DNA of 64,000 nt from HRBIN30 sp964534275 (lineage in GTDB: Bacteria; Desulfobacterota; Binatia; HRBIN30): positions 47,650 to 111,649 of the forward strand of contig CAZHQG010000012.1 in NCBI GenBank assembly GCA_964534275.1, written 5' to 3'. Position numbers and translations under genes: made by a program. Below, piece after piece: positions 8,814-18,301 of this stretch; within the stretch, counting starts at the first letter, position 1, and each line of letters begins with the position of its first letter. A model generated the notes under the pieces. That model saw only the letters and a list, made by a program, of their open reading frames with translations. It made no database searches and was not told the origin of the DNA.

Positions 8814-11231
8814 CTATGGCGACGGCCGGCATTGCAAAACGAGCGTGTCCGGATCCACCGCACCGTTGCCTGCAGCAAGTAAGATCCGCACCCGCCGCGT
8901 TCCCGGCAGGGATCCGCGCGTTGTTCGACGCACCGGTACGGTGAGCAACACTTCGCCACTGCACCAATCGTTTGCCCACAGGGGTGTACCCACCTGAGAA
9001 AGCACGCCCCGCTCGTACACCGTGAGCCCAAAACCTCCACTGCCAAACACAGCCCGCAAAGCGGCCAAGTTCGCCTGGTCCGCGGGATCCGCACTCCGGT
9101 TGTCCGGCCTGCGCAGATCCACCAGCGTTGCCCCCGCAGCGAAGCATGTGGGCAAGCGTGGATCGCGATTGTTCAGGCAAAAGTGCACGGGGATGGAACA
9201 TGTGCCGTTTGTGGCATCCCCATCGCGGTCGCACGTCGGCTCCCCATCCACGCAAACAATTCGGTTCAATGGCACACCGGCACGATTCCGTGGCGCCGGT
9301 TCCGGCACTGCGAACTCGAGATGACAGTCTTTGGCACCCGCCCCACGACCGGGCGCACAGGGATTCCCAGGGGCCACGCCGATGCACAGTGCCGGAGGCG
9401 GAGTCGTTGTGGGCGTCGGGGTCGCTGAAGGTGGCGGCGTCGCGGTCGCGGTGACGGTGTTGGTTACCGTGCGAGTGGCTGTCGGAGTGCGCGAGACGGT
9501 CGGGCTGGCGCTTGGAGTCGGAGTTGGAGATGCCGTCGGAGAAGCACTGATGCTCGGCGTCGCCGTGGGCACGGCGGTGAAGGTAAACGTAGCCACTGCT
9601 GTGGCCGAGGGCGTCTGCGTAGGGGAGCGGGTAGCGGTCATCGAAGGCGTTGCTGTCATTGTCGCTGTACGTGTTGGAGAAAACGAACCCGTTGGGATCG
9701 GAGTGCTGGTCGGACTCAGAGTTGCCGAGGGGCTCCACGTCGCGGTTGCCGTCGGCACGAGTGTCGCCGTCGCCGTTGCCGTGAACGTAAAAGTGGGAGA
9801 AGGAGTGAGCGTCGCGGTAGAGCTTGGCGTCGCGGTGGAGCTTGGCAGCGCGGTGGGGGTGTGGCTCGGGGGAGGCGTGGTGGTAGCCGTCGGGGTCCCG
9901 GTAGGCGTCGCGGTCGGATTCGCCTTCACGATCACGAACGTGTCGAACACCACGTTGTTTCGGTCGACGGCTTGAACCGTGAGCGTGGTATCATTTGTGA
10001 TGCGTACTGCAGCATGGTGGTAGCGCGCAAAACTGCAGTAGTTGGAGGGCCCACCCGGGCAATCTTGCGCAAGCCACGGGCAATACGTTTTGCTTCCAAA
10101 CAATGGCTGACGGTAGGGCCCGTTGGCGTCCACGTTGGCAGCCGAGTCCAGCGCTGCACCACCTCCGCCGGTCATGATGTACACGGTTCCTTTGCCATCT
10201 TGCCCCGCCGAGCCATCGGGAAAGTATTCGTCCCAGTACTTGCTCCGCTCGTAAATGTGGTCGTGACCGGTAAACACAATGTCCACGCCGTACGTTTCGA
10301 ACAACGGTCCCCACTGACTGCGCACGGTCAAGTCGCTGCCAATGGAGGCTAAGCCGTTCGCGCACGAGTACGGCGTTTGATGCAAGAACACGATCTTCCA
10401 TTTGCGGGTCGTGGTAGCAAGTTGGTTTTCAATCCACGCTCGCTGCGTGGAGTTGAGCGCAGGAGAATTGGCGTCGAGACCGAGAAACAATACGTTGCCG
10501 CTCTCCAATGCCCAGTAGCGCTCTTCTTGACCAGCGGGAGCGTTGGGAGGCATTTGCAACATCCGGATTTCTGCAGACGAGGCCCAGTTGCTCGCCCCTA
10601 CGCTATTCAGGTCATGGTTGCCGAGTACCGGGAAAAACATCGCTCGCCGGAACAACACCGAGTAAGCCGGGAGCGCATTGCTATCCCAGTCCGATTGCGT
10701 GCCGTTTTGGTAAGCGTTGTCCCCCACTGTAAACACCAGCGGCGGATCGGCCGCGTTTTGGTTGTTTGCAACGTCGTAGTAAGCCGTCGCTCCGGAGCCC
10801 CAGTCGCCGATCACCGTAAAGAAAATCTCACCGGGATCTCCGGGCGCTCGTAAAGTGGTGAAGTACGTGTCGAGCGACACCGGCTGCAATACCACGCCGT
10901 TGCTTGAGAGTTGGTAATAGTAACGGGTTCCCGGTGTGAGCCCCGTGAGACGCACGCTATGACACGTTCCCGCGTTCCCAACCTCGCAGCTTCCCGCAGC
11001 AGGAACGAACACCGATTGCCCCAAGGCCGTCGTCGTTCCGTACTCCACCGTGCTGTCCCCGGGGGAATCGGTCCACCACAAAATTGTCATGGTCGTGGGA
11101 TCGTTGTCGGGGTTTTGCAACAACGGCCCCCGCGTAACCACCAGTGCCTGCAATGACGCAGCCCACACCAAAGCAGCGAACACCGCTACCGAGCAGCGCC
11201 ACCCCCAGTGCCAACCTCTCCCACTGCGCAT
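8814..11231 (-). CDS. secreted purple-acid-phosphatase-like metallophosphoesterase with Thr/Pro stalk
   Basis: 805 residues. A signal peptide occupies residues 1-29. Residues 30-125 look like the fibronectin-III-like N-terminal domain of purple acid phosphatases (LTPGTRYYYQLSS). Residues 136-435 form the dinuclear-metal phosphoesterase domain with the expected ligands: GDWGSG (D143), GDNAY (D171), GNHD (204-207), H284 in VFLHQTPYS and GHDHIYERS (322-325). Residues 438-613 are a low-complexity Thr/Pro/Ala/Ser stalk. The last 190 residues form a separate Cys-containing domain of unknown function. It likely hydrolyses phosphate esters outside the cytoplasm. No C-terminal membrane anchor is seen. 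Confidence 0.86.
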   Translation of the reverse strand: MRSGRGWHWGWRCSVAVFAALVWAASLQALVVTRGPLLQNPDNDPTTMTILWWTDSPGDSTVEYGTTTALGQSVFVPAAGSCEVGNAGTCHSVRLTGLTPGTRYYYQLSSNGVVLQPVSLDTYFTTLRAPGDPGEIFFTVIGDWGSGATAYYDVANNQNAADPPLVFTVGDNAYQNGTQSDWDSNALPAYSVLFRRAMFFPVLGNHDLNSVGASNWASSAEIRMLQMPPNAPAGQEERYWALESGNVLFLGLDANSPALNSTQRAWIENQLATTTRKWKIVFLHQTPYSCANGLASIGSDLTVRSQWGPLFETYGVDIVFTGHDHIYERSKYWDEYFPDGSAGQDGKGTVYIMTGGGGAALDSAANVDANGPYRQPLFGSKTYCPWLAQDCPGGPSNYCSFARYHHAAVRITNDTTLTVQAVDRNNVVFDTFVIVKANPTATPTGTPTATTTPPPSHTPTALPSSTATPSSTATLTPSPTFTFTATATATLVPTATATWSPSATLSPTSTPIPTGSFSPTRTATMTATPSMTATRSPTQTPSATAVATFTFTAVPTATPSISASPTASPTPTPSASPTVSRTPTATRTVTNTVTATATPPPSATPTPTTTPPPALCIGVAPGNPCAPGRGAGAKDCHLEFAVPEPAPRNRAGVPLNRIVCVDGEPTCDRDGDATNGTCSIPVHFCLNNRDPRLPTCFAAGATLVDLRRPDNRSADPADQANLAALRAVFGSGGFGLTVYERGVLSQVGTPLWANDWCSGEVLLTVPVRRTTRGSLPGTRRVRILLAAGNGAVDPDTLVLQCRPSP
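9393..9920 (-). repeat. degenerate Thr/Pro/Ala/Ser codon repeat inside the phosphatase gene
   Basis: The 528 bases encoding residues 438-613 are made of short units such as TPTAT, TATPS and SPTPT. The unit is irregular at the DNA level, so the tract has drifted and is not a perfect tandem array. It probably forms an extended, possibly O-glycosylated stalk between the phosphoesterase and the C-terminal domain. Confidence 0.8.
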
Positions 11232-11536
11232 TGCACCTGCCTACGCGAGCGGCCCCGCTTATGTCAAGACTAACCGTGACCCATCGAGTACTCACGATCG
11301 CGAGAAGTCGCTGACGGTTTCGGCCACCGAGGCTCGCCTCGAGCAGTCATGCGGGGCTCTATGCTGCGCATCACTGGGACCGCACCGATCCAGGGTCGTG
11401 GCTTACGCGCTTTGGCGTACAGGCCACCTCGCTCGCGACCGCTCCTCGTTGCCGATGCTCGTGCGCGGTGTGAGCTCCCCTTGCCAGCCAACACGCGCTT
11501 TTCTAGTCAAGTGCGGCGTTCTTGAGCCCAAGCCAT
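11232..11536. other. intergenic stretch between the phosphatase and tRNA-Phe
   Basis: About 305 bases that should hold the promoters of the leftward phosphatase gene and the rightward tRNA-Phe. I see no convincing coding frame, hairpin or consensus promoter here. Confidence 0.4.
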
Positions 11537-11595
<59 letters not shown>

Positions 11596-11609
<14 letters not shown>

Positions 11610-12612
11610 TCGTTGGCCCGCCAGGGTGCTTGGCGGTCAGGTCGGCAACGCTTACGCTTTGCTGGCGTGCTGCAGCTTCATAGCAAGCTTCCACGATGGC
11701 GACTGCGCGCAATCCCTCCTCCAGTGGAATAGGAACCGGCTCGCCAGCTTGGATTGCGCGTACGAACTCGCGGACAACCTCGCGCACGGTCGGCACGGGC
11801 GGAGGAACGGATAACTGCTGCACCTGCGAACCCGTCACGATCGCGGCCCAGTTCAGAACGTGGTCCCCGATCAGTTGCCCACGTTCACCTGCAATTTCCA
11901 CCCCGCCGCTCCGGCTCCCGGTGGCCCGCGACCCCGCAACCGTCGCTAACGTGGTATGGTCGCTCAACCGCAGCACGGCCGCAAAGTTGTCCTCCGTGCG
12001 CTTCACCCGCACCTGACTCACCTCGCAACTCACCCGCTCGACCTCGAGTCCAGACAGGAACCGTACCAAGTCGAAGCAGTGGACCCCAGTGTGCAACACC
12101 ATCCCGCCGCCAGCGATGGCTGGATCGTCGATCCACCCCGGGCGTGAGGGCTCGAACCGTTGTCCCAACCGCAAAGCGTGAATGGCGCCAATTTGTGGCA
12201 AGGCTTCCATGAACTGCCGTACGACGCCGTTGTACCGCAGCGTTTGCGCTACCATGACGGGCAAGTTGTTCTGTTTCACTAGGGAAAGCATTTCGCGCCC
12301 GTGGGCCAAGTTCGGAGCAGCAGGCTTCTCGAGCAGCAACGGCTTCCGCTCCGTTACCGCCGCACGCACGATTTCCCGATGCAACGTTGGGGGAACGACG
12401 GCAATGACCGCGTCGACATCGGGGGCAGCAACCAGTTCTCGCCAGTCGTGGTAGGCCCGGCAGCCATATTCCCGCGCTTGTTCTGCGGCTGCCACAGCAT
12501 CGCGGCGAGCAATCGCAACCAGCTCCGCACCGAGCGGATCGTGCTTCAGATGATTTGCGTAACGTGCTCCGTGGCGGCCCACTCCGATGAGTCCGATGCG
12601 CAACTTCGACAC
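11596..12612 (-). CDS. Gfo/Idh/MocA-family NAD(P)-dependent oxidoreductase
   Basis: 338 residues from GTG 12612. The N-terminal Rossmann fold starts at once with RIGLIGVGRHGARY (GxGxxG), and the family signature EKPAAPNLAHG sits near residue 95-105, with the lysine that binds cofactor and substrate. The C-terminal half has the alpha/beta domain with GGGMVLHTGVHCFD, matching the usual GG-x-x-x-D-x-G-x-H-x-x-D region in loose form. Such enzymes oxidise or reduce sugars, inositols or related polyols; the substrate is unknown. The stop codon lies inside the tRNA-Phe gene on the opposite strand. Confidence 0.85.
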
Positions 12613-12921
12613 CGGCCGAGCTTACCTGCGCACGGCACCACCGACAACTCCCAAGGGACCTCGCCAATGGAAGGTTTCCCATTGTGTGGGGCAAGCTTCG
12701 CGAAGCCGTCGCATTCGGCGTCATTCCCCGCTGCGGGCAACTTGGCTAGCAACGCCACAATGCGGTCCCGAAGCAAACGCAACACACCATCGTCCCGCGA
12801 CCAAAACACGACAACGCGTTCGCGGGTTCGGGAACAACGACAATCCAAGAAAACCCGCTCCCAGCGCAGTCGAACCGGCGCCACGCTTCCCTGTAACGAG
12901 ACCTTCCCCATCGACACCGTC
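12613..12921. other. divergent intergenic stretch upstream of endonuclease III
   Basis: About 309 bases between two divergently oriented genes. The frame of endonuclease III stays open through it, but the upstream translation is Ser/Arg-rich and unlike the family, so it was not counted as coding. I see no promoter, RNA or repeat. Confidence 0.4.
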
Positions 12922-13551
12922 ATGGAGCGACTGCGGGCAGCAGCGCCAACCTGGAATGCACCGGTGGTCACCCTCATGGCCAAACAAAATCGGAGCCCGT
13001 TTCATGTGCTGCTCGGATGTTTGCTCAGCTTGCGTACGAAGGACGAAACCACTGCACAAGCAGTGGAGCGCTTGTTCGCTCTTGGTGAGACTCCCGAAAC
13101 CCTCGCGCGGGTTCCACTGAAAACTCTGGAAAAAGCGATCTACCCAGTGGGCTTTTACCGCACGAAAGCCCGGCGCATTCGCGAGATTTGTCGTTTGCTT
13201 TTGGAGCGGCACGGGGGCCAGGTGCCCAGCCAATTAGAGGCGTTGCTCGAGCTTCCCGGCGTCGGGCGCAAGACGGCAAATTTGGTCGTGGCCAAGGGAT
13301 TTGGCCTGCCCGCCATTTGCGTCGACACTCACGTCCACCGCATCACGAACCGATGGGGCTATCTGTGCACTCGTACACCCGTCGAAACAGAGTTCGCACT
13401 GCGCAAATGTTTGCCCGAGGAATATTGGATCGAAATCAACGATCTCCTAGTCGCGTTCGGCCAAACCATCTGCAAACCGATATCGCCACGTTGTAGCGCG
13501 TGCCCGGTGCACGAGTTTTGTGCTCGGCGAGGAGTACACCGAAGTCGGTAG
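12922..13551 (+). CDS. nth: endonuclease III, DNA glycosylase/AP lyase
   Basis: 209 residues, the normal length. It removes oxidised pyrimidines and cleaves the abasic strand in base excision repair. The helix-hairpin-helix is LPGVGRKTANLVV, in which the lysine is the Schiff-base nucleophile; the catalytic Asp is in CVDTHVHRITNR. The C-terminus has the four-Cys iron-sulfur loop CKPISPRCSACPVHEFC in the usual C-x6-C-x2-C-x5-C spacing. ATG 12922 is the only sensible start, although the preceding in-frame residues (FPIDTV) could be coding if a non-ATG start is used. No Shine-Dalgarno is evident. Confidence 0.93.
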   Translation: MERLRAAAPTWNAPVVTLMAKQNRSPFHVLLGCLLSLRTKDETTAQAVERLFALGETPETLARVPLKTLEKAIYPVGFYRTKARRIREICRLLLERHGGQVPSQLEALLELPGVGRKTANLVVAKGFGLPAICVDTHVHRITNRWGYLCTRTPVETEFALRKCLPEEYWIEINDLLVAFGQTICKPISPRCSACPVHEFCARRGVHRSR

Positions 13552-13994
13552 TCACGTCGCCGCCGCCTCGCCCGCCTGGATCGGAGCGAGCTTTTCAACT
13601 CAGTGTGCTCGTTCGCCAAAAGCTCCGCATCCTCCGTGTACCCACTCGCGCCCTGTGTTCCATGGTTGTGGAAACGAGACGCTTGCGCACGTGCACGGGT
13701 TGTGGCATCCGGTCCCGCATATGTTTCCGTTCGTTTTCGGCATTCGCTGTTGCTGCTGTAGAAGCGCTCAGGAGCCATCCTGGGTAGGCGGCGAGTGTCG
13801 GCCTGACACAACGAACGGATAACCTTTCGTAACACCCCGAGCGCATCGCCGAAGGCCCAGGAGAATCGAGGCTCCTGGGCCTTCGCGCATATGTGCCCCT
13901 CCAAGGGCTCCTTCGGCGGAACTCGCGCGTGTGCTCGTTGGGGGTTCCGTCCGGTTTCCACGCTTCCCACGTGTTTGGTCGAGGAGAAGACGAA
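13552..13994. other. long leader region upstream of the sulfate transport operon
   Basis: About 443 bases with no convincing gene. It contains one strong hairpin (13851-13884, listed separately) about 110 bases before the first start codon. I do not recognise a SAM, SAH or other known riboswitch consensus, nor a clear promoter. Confidence 0.4.
13851..13884. other. 13-bp perfect hairpin in the sulfate operon leader
   Basis: Arms gaaggcccaggag and ctcctgggccttc enclose an 8-base loop (aatcgagg). There is no T-run on either side, so it is not a standard intrinsic terminator. It could end the upstream nth transcript by another route, or control the downstream sulfate operon. Confidence 0.45.
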
Positions 13995-15110
13995 ATGAAG
14001 TACGAATCCGAAAAACAATACAGCAGCAAGAAATTCTGGATATGCGAGCAAGCGATCGGAAGTTCCAGCAAGGGACCCGTAAGCAACTTTGTCGTCACTT
14101 GGATGACTTCGCTCACCGGGCTCGTGCTCTGCTTATGGGTCGCTGCGAAAACCTTTGCCAGCGAGCCCATAAGCTTGCTCAATGCTTCTTACGATCCTAC
14201 CCGCGAGCTGTACGCCGAAGTGAATCGAGCCTTTGCCGTGCACTACAAGGAGCAAGCCGGGGAGACGGTCGTGGTCAGACAGTCTCACGGCGGTTCTTCG
14301 AGCCAGGCACGCGCGGTGATCGACGGGCTCGAAGCTGATGTCGTCACGCTCGCACTGTGGTCGGATGTCGATGCCATTCGCAAGGCAGGCAAGATTTCCC
14401 CCAGATGGGAAGAGCGTTTGCCAAATCGATCCGTTCCCTACACGTCGACCATCGTCTTCGTCGTGCGCAACGGCAACCCGAAAGGCATTCGTGACTGGCC
14501 TGATTTGATTCGGCCCGACGTACAGGTCGTAACCCCGAACCCGAAGACGTCCGGAAATGGCCGCCTGAGCTTCCTTGCAGCGTGGGGAGCTGTGGTCACC
14601 CGCGGAGGCTCGGAAAGCGATGCGCGTACTTTTGTCACGAAACTCTACCGGAACGTGCCCGTGCTCGACACAGGCGCACGCGCTTCGACCGTAACGTTCG
14701 TGCAGCGAACATTGGGCGACGTCCACCTAACCTGGGAAAATGAAGCGCATTTGGAGGTTGAGGAAGCAGGCGGTCAGGTCGAAATCGTGTATCCGCCGGT
14801 GAGCATCCTAGCGGAACCTCCAGTCACATGGGTCGATACCGTTGTCGAACGCAAGGGAACCCGGAGAGCGGCTGTCGCCTACCTCCAATTCCTGTTCAGC
14901 CCGATGGGCCAGGAACTGGCTGCTCGGCACTATTATCGCCCAATTGACCGCAACGTGTTCGAACGCCACGCCGCCCGCTTTCCCTCCATCCAGCTGTTTC
15001 GCGTCAGCGACATTGTTTCGGACTGGAACGCCGCACAGGAAACGTTTTTCGCGGAGGGAGGTGTGTTCGATCAAATTTACGCCGCAGGGCGTAGCGGAGC
15101 GCAGCCATGA
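13995..15110 (+). CDS. sbp: sulfate/thiosulfate ABC transporter substrate-binding protein
   Basis: 371 residues. The start at ATG 13995 has GAGGAG eight bases upstream. This gives an unusually long N-terminal region of about 40 residues before the hydrophobic signal core MTSLTGLVLCLWVAAKTFA; an internal ATG at 14103 would give a normal signal peptide but lacks a ribosome-binding site. The mature part carries family landmarks: LLNASYDPTRELYAEVN, RQSHGGSSSQARAVIDGL, ADVVTLALWSDVD and VTPNPKTSGNGR, which line the oxyanion site. It should capture periplasmic sulfate or thiosulfate. Its stop overlaps the permease start by four bases (ATGA). Confidence 0.92.
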   Translation: MKYESEKQYSSKKFWICEQAIGSSSKGPVSNFVVTWMTSLTGLVLCLWVAAKTFASEPISLLNASYDPTRELYAEVNRAFAVHYKEQAGETVVVRQSHGGSSSQARAVIDGLEADVVTLALWSDVDAIRKAGKISPRWEERLPNRSVPYTSTIVFVVRNGNPKGIRDWPDLIRPDVQVVTPNPKTSGNGRLSFLAAWGAVVTRGGSESDARTFVTKLYRNVPVLDTGARASTVTFVQRTLGDVHLTWENEAHLEVEEAGGQVEIVYPPVSILAEPPVTWVDTVVERKGTRRAAVAYLQFLFSPMGQELAARHYYRPIDRNVFERHAARFPSIQLFRVSDIVSDWNAAQETFFAEGGVFDQIYAAGRSGAQP

Positions 15111-15928
15111 ACACGTTCCATCGCAGCGTGCTGCCCGGGTTCCGGAGCACGCTTCTTTACTCTTGGCTCTGGTTGACCGTGCTCGTACTGCTGCCATTCC
15201 TGGCGGTCACACTCAAGGCAACGTCCCTCGGATGGGAGCGCTTCTGGGCTGCGGTCCTGACACCTCGGGCCCTCGCCGCTTACAAGTTGACTTTTGGCGC
15301 CGCCGCTGTGGCCGCGGCCGTTGCTAGTCTCGCCGGGGGCTTCGTGGCTTGGGTGTTGGTACGGTACCGCTTTCCGCTGCAGCGCCTCTTCGACGCAATT
15401 GTGGACCTACCGCTGGCGCTGCCTACGGCCGTGGCTGGATTGGTCTATGCGAGCTTATACGCACCCCACGGCTGGCTTGGCCGTTTCCTGGAACCCTGGG
15501 GCATCACCGGAGCGTACTCGCGCCTCGGGATTGTACTTGTTCTCGTCTTTCTCGGCCTACCGTTGGTGGTGCGGACGATTCAACCGGTCGTCGGCCAGCT
15601 CGAGCGACAACTTGACGAGGCAGCGGCATGCCTTGGGGCAAGCCACCAGCAAGTATTCTGGCGCGTTCACCTTCCACAGCTCGTGCCTGCCCTGATGACC
15701 GGATTCACACTCGCGTTCTCGCGCGGAATCGGGGAATACGGTTCCATCATTTTTGTATCCGGCAACAAACCGTTTGAGACTGAAATTGCGCCAGTGCTCA
15801 TCGTGGCGCGCTTGGAAGAATTTGCCTACGGCGAAGCAGCAGCGATTGCCACCGTGCTTCTCGCAGCATCGCTCCTGCTGCTCCTGGCCATTCACACCTT
15901 GCAACAGAGGAGCAGCCATGCAGCCTGA
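15107..15928 (+). CDS. cysT: sulfate ABC transporter permease CysT (CysU)
   Basis: 273 residues with about six membrane helices. The EAA loop for docking the ATPase is DEAAACLGASHQQVFWRVHLP, with conserved EAA and G. The SRGIGEYGSIIFVSGN segment near residue 205 is typical of CysT/CysW permeases. It is coupled to sbp by an ATGA overlap and its last 11 bases overlap the start of the next gene, so all three are one operon. It would pair with the CysW part of the downstream fusion to form the channel. Confidence 0.92.
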   Translation: MNTFHRSVLPGFRSTLLYSWLWLTVLVLLPFLAVTLKATSLGWERFWAAVLTPRALAAYKLTFGAAAVAAAVASLAGGFVAWVLVRYRFPLQRLFDAIVDLPLALPTAVAGLVYASLYAPHGWLGRFLEPWGITGAYSRLGIVLVLVFLGLPLVVRTIQPVVGQLERQLDEAAACLGASHQQVFWRVHLPQLVPALMTGFTLAFSRGIGEYGSIIFVSGNKPFETEIAPVLIVARLEEFAYGEAAAIATVLLAASLLLLLAIHTLQQRSSHAA

Positions 15929-17969
15929 AACGTTCGGAGCGTTCCACCAGGGGCAGAAGCCGATCACAGCCTCGAGGCAACCAGGGGGGAGCATGCTCGC
16001 TCCACTCGCCGCGGTCGCGGTGCTCGGGGTACTGGTCGTCGTACCCGTGATCAATGTGTTTTGGGAGGCTTCTGCAGCCGGGCTGACCGGGTATTGGACC
16101 AACGTCGTGACAGACCCGGACACCCGCGCGGCAATTTACCTGACTCTACGAGTCGCCAGCTTCGCCGTGCTACTCAACCTCGCCTTCGGTCTTTCCGCAG
16201 CTTGGTTACTCGCTCGGTTCCGCTTTCCGGGGAAGAACCTGCTGTCCGCCCTGATCGATTTACCCCTCACCGTTTCGCCCGTGGTGGCCGGGTTCAGTTT
16301 GGTGCTCGTGTTCGGCGCGCATGGGTTTTTAGGACCATGGTTGCAGGAGCTCGGCGTTAAAGTCATTTTCGCCGAACCGGGATTGGTTCTGGCTACAGCG
16401 TTCGTGACCTTTCCTCTCGTCGCACGGCAGCTCATTCCGCTGCTCGAGGCCATCGGGCCAGACGAGGAACTTGCCGCGCGTAGTCTTGGAGCTCGCGGGT
16501 GGGATTTGTGGTGGCAGGTGACCCTACCCAACCTCCGTTGGGGACTGCTGTACGCCATCCTCTTGTGCAACGCTCGGGCCATTGGGGAGTTCGGGGCGGT
16601 TGCCGTCGTTTCCGGGCGCATTACCGGGGTTACGGATACGCTGCCCTTACGGGTGGAAAAACTCTTTCAAGAGTACAACCTTCCTGGCGCTTTTGCCGTC
16701 GCAAGTCTGCTCACCTTTCTGGGGGTACTCACACTCGGCGCCAAAACTGCCTTAGAGCGGAAGACCCGCAGGGAAATCGAAGCCCGCCTGCAAGAGATCG
16801 ACCGCATGACCGAGCACGCGCGAGACCCCTTACAAACGCACCCGGTGCCCGCCGGAGGACCGAAGCCGTGCATCGGGCTCCGACACAAGGCTGGGGAGAA
16901 CAACCACACCCCAGGAATTCGGATCGACAAGGTGACGAAACGGTTCGGCCAGTTCGTGGCCCTCGATCGTGTGAGTTTAGACGTGCCAGACGGGAGCTTA
17001 ACTGCGCTCCTGGGACCTTCAGGCTCCGGCAAAACCACACTCTTACGGATTCTCGCTGGGCTCGAAGTTCCCGACGATGGCGCCGTATTCTATGGCGGCG
17101 ACGACATCACGGGACAGCTCCCCCATCATCGGAACTTCGGCTTTGTTTTCCAGCATTATGCCCTCTTCCGCCACATGACGGTCTACGAAAATGTTGCGTT
17201 TGGCCTGCGGGTGCGTCGTTGGCCGAGGGAACGAGTGGACGAACGCGTGCGTGAACTGCTGCGTCTCGTCCGACTCGAAGGTCTTGAGTTCAAGTACCCA
17301 AGCGAGCTGTCGGGGGGCCAGCGCCAGCGCGTCGCGTTGGCTAGAGCTCTGGCACCGGAACCCCGAGTGCTGCTACTCGATGAGCCCTTCGGTGCTCTGG
17401 ATGCAAAGGTGCGCCGCGAGTTGCGCGAGTGGCTCAGGCGGCTCCACGATCAGGTTGGGATCACGAGCGTATTCGTGACGCACGACCAAGACGAGGCCTT
17501 CGAGGTCGCCGACCAAGTGGTGATCCTCAACCGAGGCAACATCGAACAAGTGGGCACGCCAGTGCACGTATTCAACCAGCCCGCAAACGCCTTCGTCACC
17601 GAGTTTCTCGGCCATGTCAACGTGTTTCGCGGACACGTGTGCCGGGGCCTAGCGCAAGTGGGACCTTTTGCAGTGCACTACGACGAATATCCGCACGAAG
17701 TGCCTACTGAGGCTACCGCTTACGTTCGACCACACGAGCTGGAGGTCGACCGACTGCCGCGTGGCACCCAGAGCTTGAAGGCGCAGGTGTTGCGAATCCA
17801 TCCCCTGGGATCGGCGGTCAAACTCGATGTATTTGCATTGGACTTCGGCGTGGCGTTGCGGGTGGATCTACCATGGGACCGCCTGAACCAACTGGGACTC
17901 CGAGCCGGAGACACTGTGTTCGTGTTTCCCAAACGCATGCGGATTTTCGTCCAGAACTATCAAATCTGA
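15918..17969 (+). CDS. fused sulfate permease CysW and ATPase CysA
   Basis: A single 683-residue frame, with GAGGAG five bases before ATG 15918. Residues about 28-280 are a CysW-type permease: EAA loop DEELAARSLGARGWDLWW and NARAIGEFGAVAVVSGR. A charged linker (about 280-333) leads to a CysA-type ATPase from residue 334: Walker A GPSGSGKTT (366-374), signature LSGGQ (464-468), Walker B RVLLLDEP (483-490), H-loop THD (H522), then a C-terminal regulatory domain to 683. In most bacteria cysW and cysA are separate genes. An internal ATG (residue 297, in the linker) could in principle start a free ATPase. Together with CysT and Sbp the set is complete. Confidence 0.9.
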   Translation: MQPETFGAFHQGQKPITASRQPGGSMLAPLAAVAVLGVLVVVPVINVFWEASAAGLTGYWTNVVTDPDTRAAIYLTLRVASFAVLLNLAFGLSAAWLLARFRFPGKNLLSALIDLPLTVSPVVAGFSLVLVFGAHGFLGPWLQELGVKVIFAEPGLVLATAFVTFPLVARQLIPLLEAIGPDEELAARSLGARGWDLWWQVTLPNLRWGLLYAILLCNARAIGEFGAVAVVSGRITGVTDTLPLRVEKLFQEYNLPGAFAVASLLTFLGVLTLGAKTALERKTRREIEARLQEIDRMTEHARDPLQTHPVPAGGPKPCIGLRHKAGENNHTPGIRIDKVTKRFGQFVALDRVSLDVPDGSLTALLGPSGSGKTTLLRILAGLEVPDDGAVFYGGDDITGQLPHHRNFGFVFQHYALFRHMTVYENVAFGLRVRRWPRERVDERVRELLRLVRLEGLEFKYPSELSGGQRQRVALARALAPEPRVLLLDEPFGALDAKVRRELREWLRRLHDQVGITSVFVTHDQDEAFEVADQVVILNRGNIEQVGTPVHVFNQPANAFVTEFLGHVNVFRGHVCRGLAQVGPFAVHYDEYPHEVPTEATAYVRPHELEVDRLPRGTQSLKAQVLRIHPLGSAVKLDVFALDFGVALRVDLPWDRLNQLGLRAGDTVFVFPKRMRIFVQNYQI

Positions 17970-18301
17970 GGTAGCAAAAGGCAGGCGACCACTTCGTAAG
18001 CGATCGACTGCCGCCATGATGTTGCAAATCCGGTCAGCGCAGCACTTGCTTTCGAGCCGTCGCTCGTGCGTGCGGTAGTTCCGTGCGTCGTCGATGCCCC
18101 CAAATCATCCGTGGCGTCGGTGGTCCCGCTCTGGCCATCCTTACGACTAGCTCGCCTGCGCTCGTCGTTTTCAGTCGCTCCGCGATCCTTCCAGCAGGCA
18201 CGTGGAAACCAAGTGTTTGCAACTTTCAGTGGCCGACAAAGGCTGTTTCCGTCGCAAGTCGAGCTGGCAGGATTCGGCCGGAGCCTTCTCGTTCCGGGCC
18301 A
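17970..18301. other. intergenic stretch between two convergent genes
   Basis: About 332 bases between the CysWA fusion and the end of the ubiquitin-like gene. I see no gene, no hairpin followed by a T-run, and no repeat. Confidence 0.4.

Noticed and set aside
9393..9920. Thr/Pro codon tract as a CRISPR or VNTR
   Set aside because: Units are irregular and lie within one open frame; no spacers exist.
13552..13994. Sulfur riboswitch upstream of the sulfate operon
   Set aside because: No SAM, SAH or other consensus is visible; only one plain hairpin is present.
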